Part shown: in pieces, positions 1 through 7,339 of the stretch
Numbering within the stretch: the first letter of the stretch is position 1
How the letters are laid out: each line of letters starts with the position of its first letter
NCBI GenBank assembly: GCA_049718765.1
Contig: JBNARI010000001.1
Span: 1 to 64,000 of the forward strand
Source of the DNA: JBNARI01 sp049718765
GTDB taxonomy: Bacteria; Bacillota; Sulfobacillia; DUMF01
Direction: 5' to 3'
Length of the DNA stretch: 64,000 nt
Translations under genes and position numbers: made by a program
Notes under the pieces: generated by a model
Seen by the model: the letters and a program-made list of their open reading frames with translations, nothing else
Database searches by the model: none
Told to the model about the DNA's origin: nothing

Positions 1-276
1 ATACTCTACCAGACGTTGCCTTTGACGCTCCAGATTTCCCGCTCCGGCCTGTTTGGCTGAAGAAACCCGGGCATAAACAACAGCCCTGCGGCCGGAAGGC
101 ATGTCTTCTCCCAGGAGGCGCAAGATCTCGCTCCTGGGAAAACGCCTCTGGCCGGAGGGCGTGCGTATACAGCGTATCCTGCCCTCTTTCTCCCAGCGGC
201 GCAGGGTTACAGGATGTACACCCAGTATTTCAGCGGCTTTACGCAACGGGTAGTGTTCTTCGAGTTCAAGTTTCAT
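1..276 (-). CDS. IS607-family serine transposase TnpA, partial (cut by window edge)
   Basis: This is the N-terminal 92 residues of a gene that runs off the left edge. Residues 9-50 form a MerR-like helix-turn-helix (AAEILGVHPVTLRRWEKEG, then the RTPSGQRRF wing). Residues 66-92 begin a serine-recombinase catalytic domain, with YARVSS (nucleophile Ser72) and the downstream LERQ motif. An HTH before a small resolvase domain is the IS607-family transposase architecture; these enzymes excise and insert a circular intermediate without duplicating the target. The ATG at 276 is the first start in frame and fits the family length. The gene points away from hydG, so the right end of the element should lie between 277 and about 326. 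The expected companion tnpB would be outside the window. Confidence 0.85.
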   Translation of the reverse strand, partial: MKLELEEHYPLRKAAEILGVHPVTLRRWEKEGRIRCIRTPSGQRRFPRSEILRLLGEDMPSGRRAVVYARVSSAKQAGAGNLERQRQRLVEY

Positions 277-326
277 AATTTAAGTATAGCATTGATCAGG
301 AAAGGAGCCAATTGTTGAATGGACCA
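1..326. mobile_element. Right-hand portion of an IS607-type element
   Basis: The call rests on the tnpA fragment at 1-276. IS607 elements carry no long terminal inverted repeats, so the boundary cannot be fixed from sequence. It must lie between the tnpA start and the hydG stop at 327, a stretch of only 50 bases. Confidence 0.6.
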
Positions 327-1715
327 TCACAGGTAGAGGTCGCGCTCGCCTTGCTCGATGCGGTTAAGCCTGCGCCGGGTTTCCTCCCTTGTGGCCTCGT
401 CGGGGATTTCCAGCAGGAACTGTTCGATCGCCTTTTCCCCCACTTCCCTCGTCTCGGGGGAAGCGTAGTCCAAGAGGTACTCCTTGAAGGTGAGTATGGC
501 GTTTGGCTGACACAGGTTCTGGATGTAGCCGGTCTTGGCCAGCGCCATGAACCTGTCTCCAGTTCGGCCCCGCCTGTAGCAGGCTGTACAGAAACTGGGC
601 AGGTAGCCCGACTTGGTTACGCTCCTTATCACCTCGTCGGGAGTGCGTTTGTCTTCCACCGCAAATTGGGAGGTGTCGCCTTCTTCTGGCAGTTCCCTGC
701 GGTAGCCACCCACGCCAGTACACGAACCCGCGCTGATCTGGGAGATGCCCAGCCTGAACACCTCGTCCCTGAACCCTGGCCTTTCCCGGGTGGAAAGGAT
801 CATGCCAGTGTAAGGCACTGCAAGGCGGGTGACGGCCACGATCTTCTTGAACTCCTCGTCGCTCACTATGTGAGTGAACTTGCCAATGTCCACGCCTGTT
901 GCTGGCCGCAGCCGCGGGAAGGATATGGTGTGGGGCCCTACGCCGAACTTCTCCTCCAGGTGCTTGGCGTGGAACAAGCAGGCCACCACTTCGTACTTGT
1001 AGTCGTACAGCCCGAACAGCACCCCAAGCCCCACATCGTCAATGCCACCCTCCATTGCCCTGTCCATGGCAGTAAGGTGCCAGTAGTAGTCTGCCTTGGG
1101 GCCAGAGTGGAGCTGCTCGTAGGTGGGCCTGTGGTAGGTCTCCTGGAACAGCACGTAGGTGCCTATGCCTGCCTCCTTGAGCTTCCTGTAGTTTTCCACG
1201 GTGGTGGCTGCAATGTTCACGTTCACCCGGCGGATGGAGCCGTTCTTGGAACGGGTGTCGTAAATGGTACGAATCACGTCCAGAATGTAGTCGATTGGGC
1301 AATTGACGGGGTCTTCTCCTGCTTCCAGCGCGATCCTCTTGTGCCCCATGTCCTCGAGGATGGACACCTGCTCCCTCACTTCTTCAAGGGTAAGCCGTCG
1401 CCTGCGGAAGGAGTTGGCGCGCCTGTATCCACAGTACTTGCAGTTGTTGACGCAATAGTCGCTCACGTAAAGGGGCGCAAAGAACACTAGCCTTTTTCCG
1501 TAGATCTTGTTCTTGATCTCATAGGCTGCGTCGTAGATTTCGTGGAGCAGTTCGGGGTCTTCCACCTGCAACAGCGCTGCAGCCTCAGATGGCTCGAGCC
1601 CTTTGGCCTCTCTGGCCTTGGAGATTATCTCGCGGACTCCGTTGGGGGAAACTTTGCGAGCGTCCTCGAGGATGCGGAAGATCTCTTCGTCGTGGATGAA
1701 GACGCCGTTGTTCAT
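327..1715 (-). CDS. hydG: [FeFe]-hydrogenase maturation radical SAM tyrosine lyase HydG
   Basis: HydG cleaves tyrosine to supply CO and cyanide for the H-cluster of [FeFe]-hydrogenase. The 462-residue protein has the radical SAM cluster motif CX3CX2C at Cys88, Cys92 and Cys95, followed by GYRR. It also has the HydG-specific C-terminal auxiliary cluster motif CX2CX22C at Cys376, Cys379 and Cys402, which the related ThiH lacks. I chose the ATG at 1715 (MNNGVF) because AGGAGGG lies nine bases upstream; an upstream ATG at 1751 has no such site. The gene is divergent from the SufC/SufB pair and an IS607 element sits directly downstream. HydE, HydF and the hydrogenase itself are not in the window. 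Confidence 0.95.
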   Translation of the reverse strand: MNNGVFIHDEEIFRILEDARKVSPNGVREIISKAREAKGLEPSEAAALLQVEDPELLHEIYDAAYEIKNKIYGKRLVFFAPLYVSDYCVNNCKYCGYRRANSFRRRRLTLEEVREQVSILEDMGHKRIALEAGEDPVNCPIDYILDVIRTIYDTRSKNGSIRRVNVNIAATTVENYRKLKEAGIGTYVLFQETYHRPTYEQLHSGPKADYYWHLTAMDRAMEGGIDDVGLGVLFGLYDYKYEVVACLFHAKHLEEKFGVGPHTISFPRLRPATGVDIGKFTHIVSDEEFKKIVAVTRLAVPYTGMILSTRERPGFRDEVFRLGISQISAGSCTGVGGYRRELPEEGDTSQFAVEDKRTPDEVIRSVTKSGYLPSFCTACYRRGRTGDRFMALAKTGYIQNLCQPNAILTFKEYLLDYASPETREVGEKAIEQFLLEIPDEATREETRRRLNRIEQGERDLYL

Positions 1716-1774
1716 TTTCCATACCCTCCTGTAAGGCTCAAGGCCCGTCATTCAGGCATTGAGGTTTGTGCAGT

Positions 1775-1802
1775 TTAGCACGAATGCTGTTTGAATTATA
1801 AT
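1775..1802 (+). promoter_or_regulatory. Putative sigma-A promoter of sufC-sufB
   Basis: TATAAT at 1797-1802 is preceded by TTAGCA (1775-1780, four of six consensus bases) with a 16-base spacer. Transcription would start about 35 bases before the sufC start. Confidence 0.45.
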
Positions 1803-1823
1803 TGAAGTCGTACGGGAATGCAA
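1795..1823 (-). promoter_or_regulatory. Putative sigma-A promoter of hydG, sharing its -10 with sufC
   Basis: On the minus strand TATAAT (1800-1795) is preceded by TTGCAT (1823-1818) with a 17-base spacer. The -10 lies in the palindrome AATTATAATT and is shared with a rightward promoter. Confidence 0.5.
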
Positions 1824-1845
1824 TCGCGTCTCTGGAGGGATCGCT

Positions 1846-2586
1846 TTGAGCCTCTTGGAGTTGAGGGGACTTGCGGTGGAAGTGGCCGGTAATTTGGTGC
1901 TCAAAGGGGTGGACCTTACCATAGGTAGGGGAGAAACCCACGTGCTTTTTGGGCCCAACGGGTCCGGGAAGACCACGCTCATCATGACTGTGCTGGGGTT
2001 TCCAAAGTACAGGGTGGTTTCAGGCCAAATCCTGTTCAAGGGGCAGGACGTGTCTGGTTTGTCTCTGGACCAGCGGATAAGGATGGGCATGGGAATTGCG
2101 TTTCAAAGGCCGCCAGTGGTACCAGGGGTGAAATTGAGGCAACTTGCAGAGCTTATTGGGCGCCACGACGGCTCCAAGTTAGAGGAGGCTGCCCGGGAAC
2201 TCAGTGCCACCCACCTTTTGGACAGGTCTGTGAATGAAGGCTTTTCCGGCGGTGAGGCAAAGCGGTCTGAGCTCCTGCAGCTTCTGATGGCTGGGCCCGA
2301 GCTTGCGTTCATCGATGAGCCCGAATCGGGGGTGGACATCGAGAGCATTGCCATCATAGGCAACGCCATAAACAGGATCCTGGGTAAGACGAAGGTGAAG
2401 GCAGGAAGGAGCGCCTCGGCGCTCATCGTCACGCACACTGCCCATATACTGGACTATGTGAACGCAGAAGTTGGCCACGTCATGGTGGACGGCAGGATAG
2501 TGTGTTCGGGCAACCCCCGGGATATACTCAAGGAAATCAGAGCTCACGGGTTCAGGCGCTGCGAGGTGTGCAATGGCAATGAATGA
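1846..2586 (+). CDS. sufC: SufC-like Fe-S cluster assembly ABC ATPase
   Basis: This is a soluble ABC-type ATPase of 246 residues that drives Fe-S cluster assembly on its SufB partner. It has Walker A GPNGSGKT (36-43), the ABC signature FSGGEAKR (133-140) and Walker B LAFIDE (153-158) followed by PESGVD, all typical of SufC. The start is TTG, with GGAGGG eight bases upstream. The last 14 bases overlap the SufB-like gene, so the pair is co-transcribed and probably translationally coupled. No sufD, sufS or sufU follows. The organisation therefore matches the minimal SUF-like (SMS) systems described in anaerobes and archaea. Confidence 0.9.
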   Translation: MSLLELRGLAVEVAGNLVLKGVDLTIGRGETHVLFGPNGSGKTTLIMTVLGFPKYRVVSGQILFKGQDVSGLSLDQRIRMGMGIAFQRPPVVPGVKLRQLAELIGRHDGSKLEEAARELSATHLLDRSVNEGFSGGEAKRSELLQLLMAGPELAFIDEPESGVDIESIAIIGNAINRILGKTKVKAGRSASALIVTHTAHILDYVNAEVGHVMVDGRIVCSGNPRDILKEIRAHGFRRCEVCNGNE

Positions 2587-3814
2587 GAGAATGCAAGAGC
2601 TAATAGCCAGGGCAAGAGCTGCTTCAGGGAAGCCCGCTGCCTACGGCCCCGACGTAGACCTGGAACTGTACAGGAGCGTGGCGGAGCACCAGCGGGTGGA
2701 CGAGCTGAGCTCCCTGGAGAAGCAGATCAGGGAAGCAGCGTACATGGCTGGGATAGACCACCAGGTGGAGAAAAAGGCTGGCAGTTATGTGCAGGTGGAC
2801 CATTCTGTGGTTTACCAGGCAATTCAGGAGGCCTACGTTGGCCAGCTAGAAATAACCTCCACTGAGGAGGCCCTTGGGCGCTACGACGGTTTGACCGAAT
2901 ACTGGTGGAGGGCAGTCCCGGTTGATCAGGACAAGTACACCGCGCGGGCGGCACTCAACCAGACCCACGGGTACTTCATTCGGGTGTTGCCAGGGCAAAA
3001 GGTGGAACGGCCGGTTCAGGCTTGCTTGCTTGTGGCGGAAAACTACTTGAGCCAAAACGTGCATAACGTGATCATTGTGGAGGAAGGCGCTGAGGTGCAG
3101 GTTGTGACCGGATGCACCGTTACCCCACAGGTGACAGAGGGAATCCACATTGGGGTGAGCGAGTTTTACGTGAAGCGCGGCGCAACCCTGATATTCCACA
3201 TGATCCACAACTGGGCCCCTGGCTTCCACGTTAGGCCCCGCACAGGGGTTGTGGTGGAAGAAGGGGGCACTTTCGTGAACAATTACGTGTTGCTCAGGCC
3301 TGTGAGGTCCATTCAGACATATCCCACCGTTTACCTGCGGGGGCGGGGGGCAAGGGCCCAGGTGAATTCAATCGTATACGGGCTGAAGGACTCGGTGATA
3401 GACATAGGGTCTAGGGCAATTCTGGAGGCCCCGGACACTGGGGCCGAATCGGTGTCCAGAGCAGTGGCTGACGACAGCTCCACGCTGTTCCTCAGGGGAA
3501 CCCTGGTGGGGAAGGCGAAGGGGAAAGCGCACCTTGATTGCAGGGGGATCCTCAAGTCCCCCAAGGCGCAAATCGTGGCCATACCTGAACTCAATGCAGA
3601 GCGAGCGCCAGAGTGCGAGCTGTCCCACGAGGCGGCTGTGGGGCCCATCGATCAGGAAGCGATACTGTACCTCATGGCGCGGGGTTTGAGGGAGGACCAG
3701 GCGGTTGCCCTGATAACTCGGGGGTTCATGAACATCGAACTGCCTGGCTTGCCGGACGTGTTGAGGCGGCAAATCGATCAGGTGATGCAGGCCACGCTTG
3801 AAAAATCCCTTTGA
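2573..3814 (+). CDS. sufB: SufB/SufD-family Fe-S cluster scaffold protein
   Basis: This 413-residue protein belongs to the SufBD family, the beta-helix scaffold that assembles Fe-S clusters with SufC. The central region (about 150-330) has the repetitive beta-helix pattern, for example VEEGAEVQVVTGC and VYLRGRGARAQVNSIVYGLKD. The C-terminal part carries the family segment HLDCRGILKSPKAQ and HEAAVGPIDQEAILYLMARG. It is the only SufB/SufD homologue visible and is shorter than classical SufB (about 470 residues), as expected for a two-gene minimal system. Start ATG 2573; a second ATG at 2579 is also possible. It lies immediately upstream of a MoaD-like gene. Confidence 0.88.
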   Translation: MAMNERMQELIARARAASGKPAAYGPDVDLELYRSVAEHQRVDELSSLEKQIREAAYMAGIDHQVEKKAGSYVQVDHSVVYQAIQEAYVGQLEITSTEEALGRYDGLTEYWWRAVPVDQDKYTARAALNQTHGYFIRVLPGQKVERPVQACLLVAENYLSQNVHNVIIVEEGAEVQVVTGCTVTPQVTEGIHIGVSEFYVKRGATLIFHMIHNWAPGFHVRPRTGVVVEEGGTFVNNYVLLRPVRSIQTYPTVYLRGRGARAQVNSIVYGLKDSVIDIGSRAILEAPDTGAESVSRAVADDSSTLFLRGTLVGKAKGKAHLDCRGILKSPKAQIVAIPELNAERAPECELSHEAAVGPIDQEAILYLMARGLREDQAVALITRGFMNIELPGLPDVLRRQIDQVMQATLEKSL

Positions 3815-3827
3815 AAGGGTGTTGGTC

Positions 3828-4106
3828 GTGAAGGCGCAATTCTTTTCCTCCTTTCGCGAGCTTGTTGGCGGCAAGCACAGTGTGGAGCTGGACATCCACC
3901 ACGCTGTGAAGCTGCGCGAGGTCATCCAGGAGGTGGACAGGCTCTTCCCTGGATTCGCCGGAGCCTTGCTTGACCAGTCAGGCGCTATCCAGGCGAGGGT
4001 GTCCGTGCTGGTCAACGGCAGGAACGTTGTGTTCCTGGACGGACTTGATACCCTGGTCCCGCCTGACGGGGTGGTATCCTTCATTCCTCCGTCGGCGGGC
4101 GGGTGA
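3828..4106 (+). CDS. MoaD/ThiS-like ubiquitin-fold sulfur carrier protein
   Basis: A small beta-grasp protein of about 92 residues, with an internal ARVSVLVNGRNV segment followed by FLDGLDTLVPPDGVVSFIPPSAGG. The Gly-Gly C-terminus is the site that is adenylated and thiocarboxylated in MoaD and ThiS. GTG 3828 is preferred because AAAGGG lies eight bases upstream; TTG 3798 would add ten residues. The gene begins 13 bases after the sufB stop and is probably in the same operon. The target (molybdopterin, tungstopterin or another thiolated product) cannot be told from the sequence, as no MoaE or MoeB-like gene is adjacent. Confidence 0.75.
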   Translation: MKAQFFSSFRELVGGKHSVELDIHHAVKLREVIQEVDRLFPGFAGALLDQSGAIQARVSVLVNGRNVVFLDGLDTLVPPDGVVSFIPPSAGG

Positions 4107-4160
4107 AGGGGCTGTGGCTCAAGCCGCTGGTATTATGGGTGGCGCCAGAAAGGAGGGAAG

Positions 4161-4181
4161 GCCTGGTGCTGTAAGCCAGGC
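4161..4181 (+). other. Small hairpin in the leader of the TM1266-type gene
   Basis: GCCTGG (4161-4166) can pair with CCAGGC (4176-4181) around a nine-base loop, just before the GTG start at 4188. There is no U-tract, so it is not an obvious terminator. Confidence 0.3.
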
Positions 4182-4187
4182 ACAGAC

Positions 4188-4457
4188 GTGGGTTCAGAGC
4201 GTGTTCAGAGTAGCCAGCGCAGGATCGCTGTGGTGGGCATTGTGATCGAGGAGCGGGAGAAGAGCGCGCCCATCGTCAACGAAATCCTGGGCAAGTACGG
4301 GGAGCTGATCGTTGGCCGGATGGGTATACCCTACAGGGAACGGGGCATTTGCGTGATTTCCATCATAGTGGACGCTACCATGGACGAGCTTGGTGCCCTC
4401 ACGGGCAAGCTTGGCAGCGTGCCAGGGGTACGGGTACGGATGGCGTTGACAGTTTGA
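4188..4457 (+). CDS. TM1266-family putative iron-only hydrogenase system regulator
   Basis: This 89-residue ACT-like protein contains RRIAVVGIVIEERE, IVNEILGKYGELIVGRMGIPY and ISIIVDATMDELGALTGKLGSVPGVRVR. That is the pattern of the TM1266 family, which is usually encoded beside [FeFe]-hydrogenase maturation genes and is annotated as a regulator of that system. Its presence close to hydG supports a shared role, though they are on opposite strands and separated by the Fe-S genes. The start is uncertain: GTG 4188 has only a weak site, while a strong AGGAGGG at 4151-4157 is too distant. The direct function of this family is not established. Confidence 0.75.
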   Translation: MGSERVQSSQRRIAVVGIVIEEREKSAPIVNEILGKYGELIVGRMGIPYRERGICVISIIVDATMDELGALTGKLGSVPGVRVRMALTV

Positions 4458-4561
4458 TGGGCGTAACTCTTGTTACCTGGATGTTACAGTGACGGGCAAA
4501 TTGGCCCCTCTAAAGGGGCGGCTTCCTCTCGAACTTATGTGGTGGAAAGGGAGGGAAGCTC

Positions 4562-5998
4562 ATGAGAAGGACAGTAGTGCGTTTGACGTGCCTTGCAATT
4601 GCGCTGTGTTTGGTTGGGATGGTACCTGGTCAGGTCCTTGCTGCACCCAAGTGGGCGCGGGCTCAGCTGGAGGAGCAGGCCATGAACGCCCTTGGCAAGA
4701 AGGTGTCTGCCCATGCAGATTGGAACATGGCCCCGTGGGCTGTGGAAAACTTGGCCCGGTCCCTGGCGAAGGGAATCGTTCGGGGGTACGAGGACGGGTT
4801 GTACAGGCCCAACCAGGCGGTGAAGCAGGCGGAAGCCCTGGTCATGGTGATCAGAGCCTTGGGCCTGGAAAAGGACGCCCTGGAACTGGCAAAAGAATAT
4901 GAGCCCATCTTGCCCAATGGCGTTCAAAAGCGGGGACAGGTTCCCAGCAAGTGGGTGCCATACCTGGGCAAGATCCAGCCTCCAGTTGCCTGGGCGCTCG
5001 GGCACATCTTGCTGGCGATTGACAGAGATTGGGTGAGCGCCGACGAACTGCAGCCCACTGCGGCGGCGGGCAGGGCTTGGGTTGCCATGGTGCTGGTACG
5101 GGCGTTGGGTTTGGAGGACCAGGCAAAGGAGCTGTCCAACGCTTCCTTGAGCTTCTCGGACGCATCCGCAATTCCCGATGACAAGGTTGGGTATGTTGCG
5201 GTTGCGGTGAAGCAAGGGTGGTTTTCTGGTTACCCGGACAACACCTTCCAGCCCCAGAAGGCTGTGACCAGGGCGGAGTTGGCCACCATACTGGATAGGC
5301 TGCACGAGTCGGAAGGGATTGAGCTAGAAGAGATCGAGGTCAAGGGGATTGTGGTGAGCGTGGAGGGCTCCAAGGTGAAGCTGCAAAGGGGCACCGACGG
5401 CGAGGTACGGGAGTTCAGCGTTTCGCCTGACGCCCTGGTTGTGGTTAACCGAGAAGTTGCTTCCCTTGCCCAAGTCAAACCGGGCTCCAGCGTTCAGCTT
5501 TTCCTCAATGGGTCGGGCGTGGCTGTGGTGGTGATCTGCAGCTCAAAGGGCTCCACAACCCGCACCCAAGAGGTGATCGAGGGAGAAATCGCAGAGATCA
5601 CCCGAGACAGCGCTGGCTGGAAGGTGACAGTGAGGCTGGATAACGGCAGCACTAGACAAGTGCGCTTGCAGGAGGGAGCCTTCCCATCCCCCGAGACCCT
5701 CCGGGTTCGGGACAGAGTGAGGGTGAGGCTGCGGGAGGGCCTGGGCGTTGAAGTCGTGCTCCTCTCTGCCCAGGAGATACGGGGCAGGATAGTGAACATA
5801 GTGACCACGCAGGAGCAGGTGCGCCTCACAGTGAGGACCCAGGAAAACAACGAGGTCACCTACGCCTTGGGATCAGGCGCCAGGATAACCTACAACGGCC
5901 AAGCGCTTACACCGGACCAGTTGGTGCCAGGTGATAGCGTGGTGCTCACAATAGAGGACGGAACGATTGAGCAAGTGGAAGTCACCGCAAGGGAATAG
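4562..5998 (+). CDS. SLH-domain surface protein with three C-terminal beta repeats
   Basis: The 478-residue protein begins with a signal peptide (basic MRRTVVR, a hydrophobic stretch, then VLAA near 25-28). Three S-layer homology domains lie at about 50-105, 130-190 and 195-255; the first and third have clear GYEDGLYRPN and GYPDNTFQPQKAVTRAEL motifs. The remainder (about 258-478) contains three degenerate repeats of about 70 residues, each beginning like VKGIVVSVEG, IEGEIAEITR or IRGRIVNIV and rich in beta-strand pattern. SLH domains bind a pyruvylated wall polymer, which fits csaB at 56-57 kb. Start ATG 4562 with GGAGGGA upstream. It is followed by a strong terminator and is probably monocistronic. 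Confidence 0.88.
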   Translation: MRRTVVRLTCLAIALCLVGMVPGQVLAAPKWARAQLEEQAMNALGKKVSAHADWNMAPWAVENLARSLAKGIVRGYEDGLYRPNQAVKQAEALVMVIRALGLEKDALELAKEYEPILPNGVQKRGQVPSKWVPYLGKIQPPVAWALGHILLAIDRDWVSADELQPTAAAGRAWVAMVLVRALGLEDQAKELSNASLSFSDASAIPDDKVGYVAVAVKQGWFSGYPDNTFQPQKAVTRAELATILDRLHESEGIELEEIEVKGIVVSVEGSKVKLQRGTDGEVREFSVSPDALVVVNREVASLAQVKPGSSVQLFLNGSGVAVVVICSSKGSTTRTQEVIEGEIAEITRDSAGWKVTVRLDNGSTRQVRLQEGAFPSPETLRVRDRVRVRLREGLGVEVVLLSAQEIRGRIVNIVTTQEQVRLTVRTQENNEVTYALGSGARITYNGQALTPDQLVPGDSVVLTIEDGTIEQVEVTARE

Positions 5999-6012
5999 GG
6001 AAGTATAGGGGT

Positions 6013-6051
6013 AACCTCCCGGGCAAGACAATCTGCCCGGGAGGTTTATTC
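6013..6051 (+). terminator. Rho-independent terminator after the SLH gene
   Basis: A perfect 13-base stem (6013-6025 with 6034-6046) encloses an eight-base loop and is followed by TTTATTCGTTT. Confidence 0.9.
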
Positions 6052-6088
6052 GTTTGGCTGGCGAACAATAAAGCTGGAGGGGGTTAGC

Positions 6089-6514
6089 TTGAGGAAGTCC
6101 ATCAGCGACGGGGTGTGCGTGGAAGCAAGCCTCGTGATTGGAGCCCTTGAGGGTGACGGCGCAGCTCAAGCTCTGTTCGCCAGGTGGCGGCAGGAGGGGA
6201 AGGAGCTGGTTGCGCCGGTGCTCCTTGATTACGAATTGCTTCATTGGCTGTGGCGAATTGGGCAGGAAAGTGGGGAGTGCTTGTCGAAATACCAGGCAAT
6301 GGGAATAGAGTTGTTCCATGGTAGGGCAGTGAGACAGCTTGCATCCCGGTTCGCCATGGGGAAGGAAGCCCTACCGTGGCGGGACTCAATTTACGTGGCC
6401 ACTGCGTACATTCTGGCGTGTGACTTGTGGTCCAGGGACCCGGGGTTTGTGGAAAGGGCGCGAAAACGTTGGGAATGGGTATACCTGTTTGACAACGGTG
6501 ACACCAAAGTTTAA
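6089..6514 (+). CDS. PIN-domain protein (VapC-like), no adjacent antitoxin
   Basis: The 141-residue protein resembles VapC-type PIN ribonucleases. It starts with VCVEASLVIGAL, has PVLLDYELLHWL in the middle (Glu49) and ends with RDSIYVATAYILACDLWSRDPGF, giving acidic residues Asp99 and Asp117. The usual first metal-binding Asp is Glu12 here. TTG 6089 is the likely start, with GGAGGGGG six bases upstream. No small antitoxin gene lies before it, since the preceding 70 bases are a terminator, and the following gene encodes a receiver domain. It may be an orphan toxin remnant or a domesticated RNase; function is inferred only from the fold. Confidence 0.65.
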   Translation: MRKSISDGVCVEASLVIGALEGDGAAQALFARWRQEGKELVAPVLLDYELLHWLWRIGQESGECLSKYQAMGIELFHGRAVRQLASRFAMGKEALPWRDSIYVATAYILACDLWSRDPGFVERARKRWEWVYLFDNGDTKV

Positions 6515-6529
6515 AGAGGGTTTTTGCGT

Positions 6530-6916
6530 TTGGCATCGAAACCTAACGTTGGAATGGGCAAGTGGGTGTTGGTGGTAGACGATCGCAGGGCGGTCTGCTC
6601 CCTGGTGGAGCGGGTGCTGGGTCGGGACGGCTTCAACGTGCGCACCGCAATGGACGGACAGTCTGCCCTGGCAATTGCCCAGTCCGATCCCCCTCGCATG
6701 GCAATCGTGGACTACGTATTGCCGGGCAACATGACTGGGCTGGAGCTGCTTGGGCTGATCAAGAAGCTGTGGCCTGACACCAAGTGCGTACTAATGTCGG
6801 GAGCCTACTGCGACTTCCGCAACTTGAGCGAATCGGCCGCAGTGGACGCAGTGCTGATCAAGCCATTTGAGGTAGAGGACCTGAGGCGAACTGTGATGGC
6901 TCTGACGGAAAGGTAG
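6530..6916 (+). CDS. Stand-alone response regulator receiver protein (Spo0F-like position)
   Basis: A single receiver domain of 128 residues with no output domain. The acidic pair Asp17-Asp18 (VLVVDDR), phosphoacceptor Asp61 (AIVDYVLPG), switch residue Ser90 (VLMSGAY) and Lys111 (LIKPFEVEDL) are all present. TTG 6530 is preferred because AGAGGG lies nine bases upstream; TTG 6524 is too close. In many Clostridia a Spo0F-type receiver gene lies upstream of the transaldolase-like gene and rho, which is the position seen here. A role in the sporulation phosphorelay is therefore plausible but is inferred from position. No histidine kinase is nearby. Confidence 0.85.
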   Translation: MASKPNVGMGKWVLVVDDRRAVCSLVERVLGRDGFNVRTAMDGQSALAIAQSDPPRMAIVDYVLPGNMTGLELLGLIKKLWPDTKCVLMSGAYCDFRNLSESAAVDAVLIKPFEVEDLRRTVMALTER

Positions 6917-6927
6917 AGGGTGCTTAG

Positions 6928-7323
6928 ATGAGCTGGGAAGCAACCTTGAGGGTTCGCATTAGCGAAAAGGACGTGCACTACGCTGGGGGGCTGGTGGCTG
7001 GGGCTAAGGTGATGGAGCTTTTCGGTGACGTAGCAACCGAGCTGCTGATCAGGTTTGACGGGGACGAAGGGCTACTGGCAGCATACGAAAAAGTTGAATT
7101 CAAGCAGCCTGTACACGCTGGGGACTATTTGGAAGTGAGGGGGAAAATAACCTCGGTGGGAAACACCTCCAGGAGGATGGAGCTAGAGGCCTGGAAGGTG
7201 ATCAAATGTCTTGATCCCGAAGCCAGCGGCTCTGCGGCTGAAGTGCTGGACCCCCCGGTCCTGGTGGCGAGGGCAGAAGCTGTATGCGTGGTTCCAAAGG
7301 AAAAACAAAGGTACAAGCACTAG
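6928..7323 (+). CDS. Hotdog-fold protein like 3-aminobutyryl-CoA ammonia-lyase (Kal)
   Basis: The 131-residue protein has the hotdog thioesterase-like pattern, with VHYAGGLVAGAKVMELFGDVATELLIRFDGDEGL and YEKVEFKQPVHAGDYLEVRGKITSVGNTSR. These segments resemble 3-aminobutyryl-CoA ammonia-lyase of lysine fermentation and the related beta-alanyl-CoA ammonia-lyase, which remove ammonia from a beta-amino acyl-CoA. The start is ATG 6928 with GAGGG eight bases upstream. None of the lysine-degradation genes (kamA, kamDE, kdd, kce) lies in the window, so the substrate is unproven and a general acyl-CoA thioesterase remains possible. It follows the receiver gene by 11 bases. Confidence 0.6.
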   Translation: MSWEATLRVRISEKDVHYAGGLVAGAKVMELFGDVATELLIRFDGDEGLLAAYEKVEFKQPVHAGDYLEVRGKITSVGNTSRRMELEAWKVIKCLDPEASGSAAEVLDPPVLVARAEAVCVVPKEKQRYKH

Positions 7324-7339
7324 GGAGAGTGTTTTGACG

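Noticed and set aside
312..1490. A 392-residue open frame on the plus strand opposite hydG
   Set aside because: It lies entirely antisense to a well-supported HydG, has no ribosome-binding site of note and resembles no protein; it reflects the GC-rich codon use of hydG.
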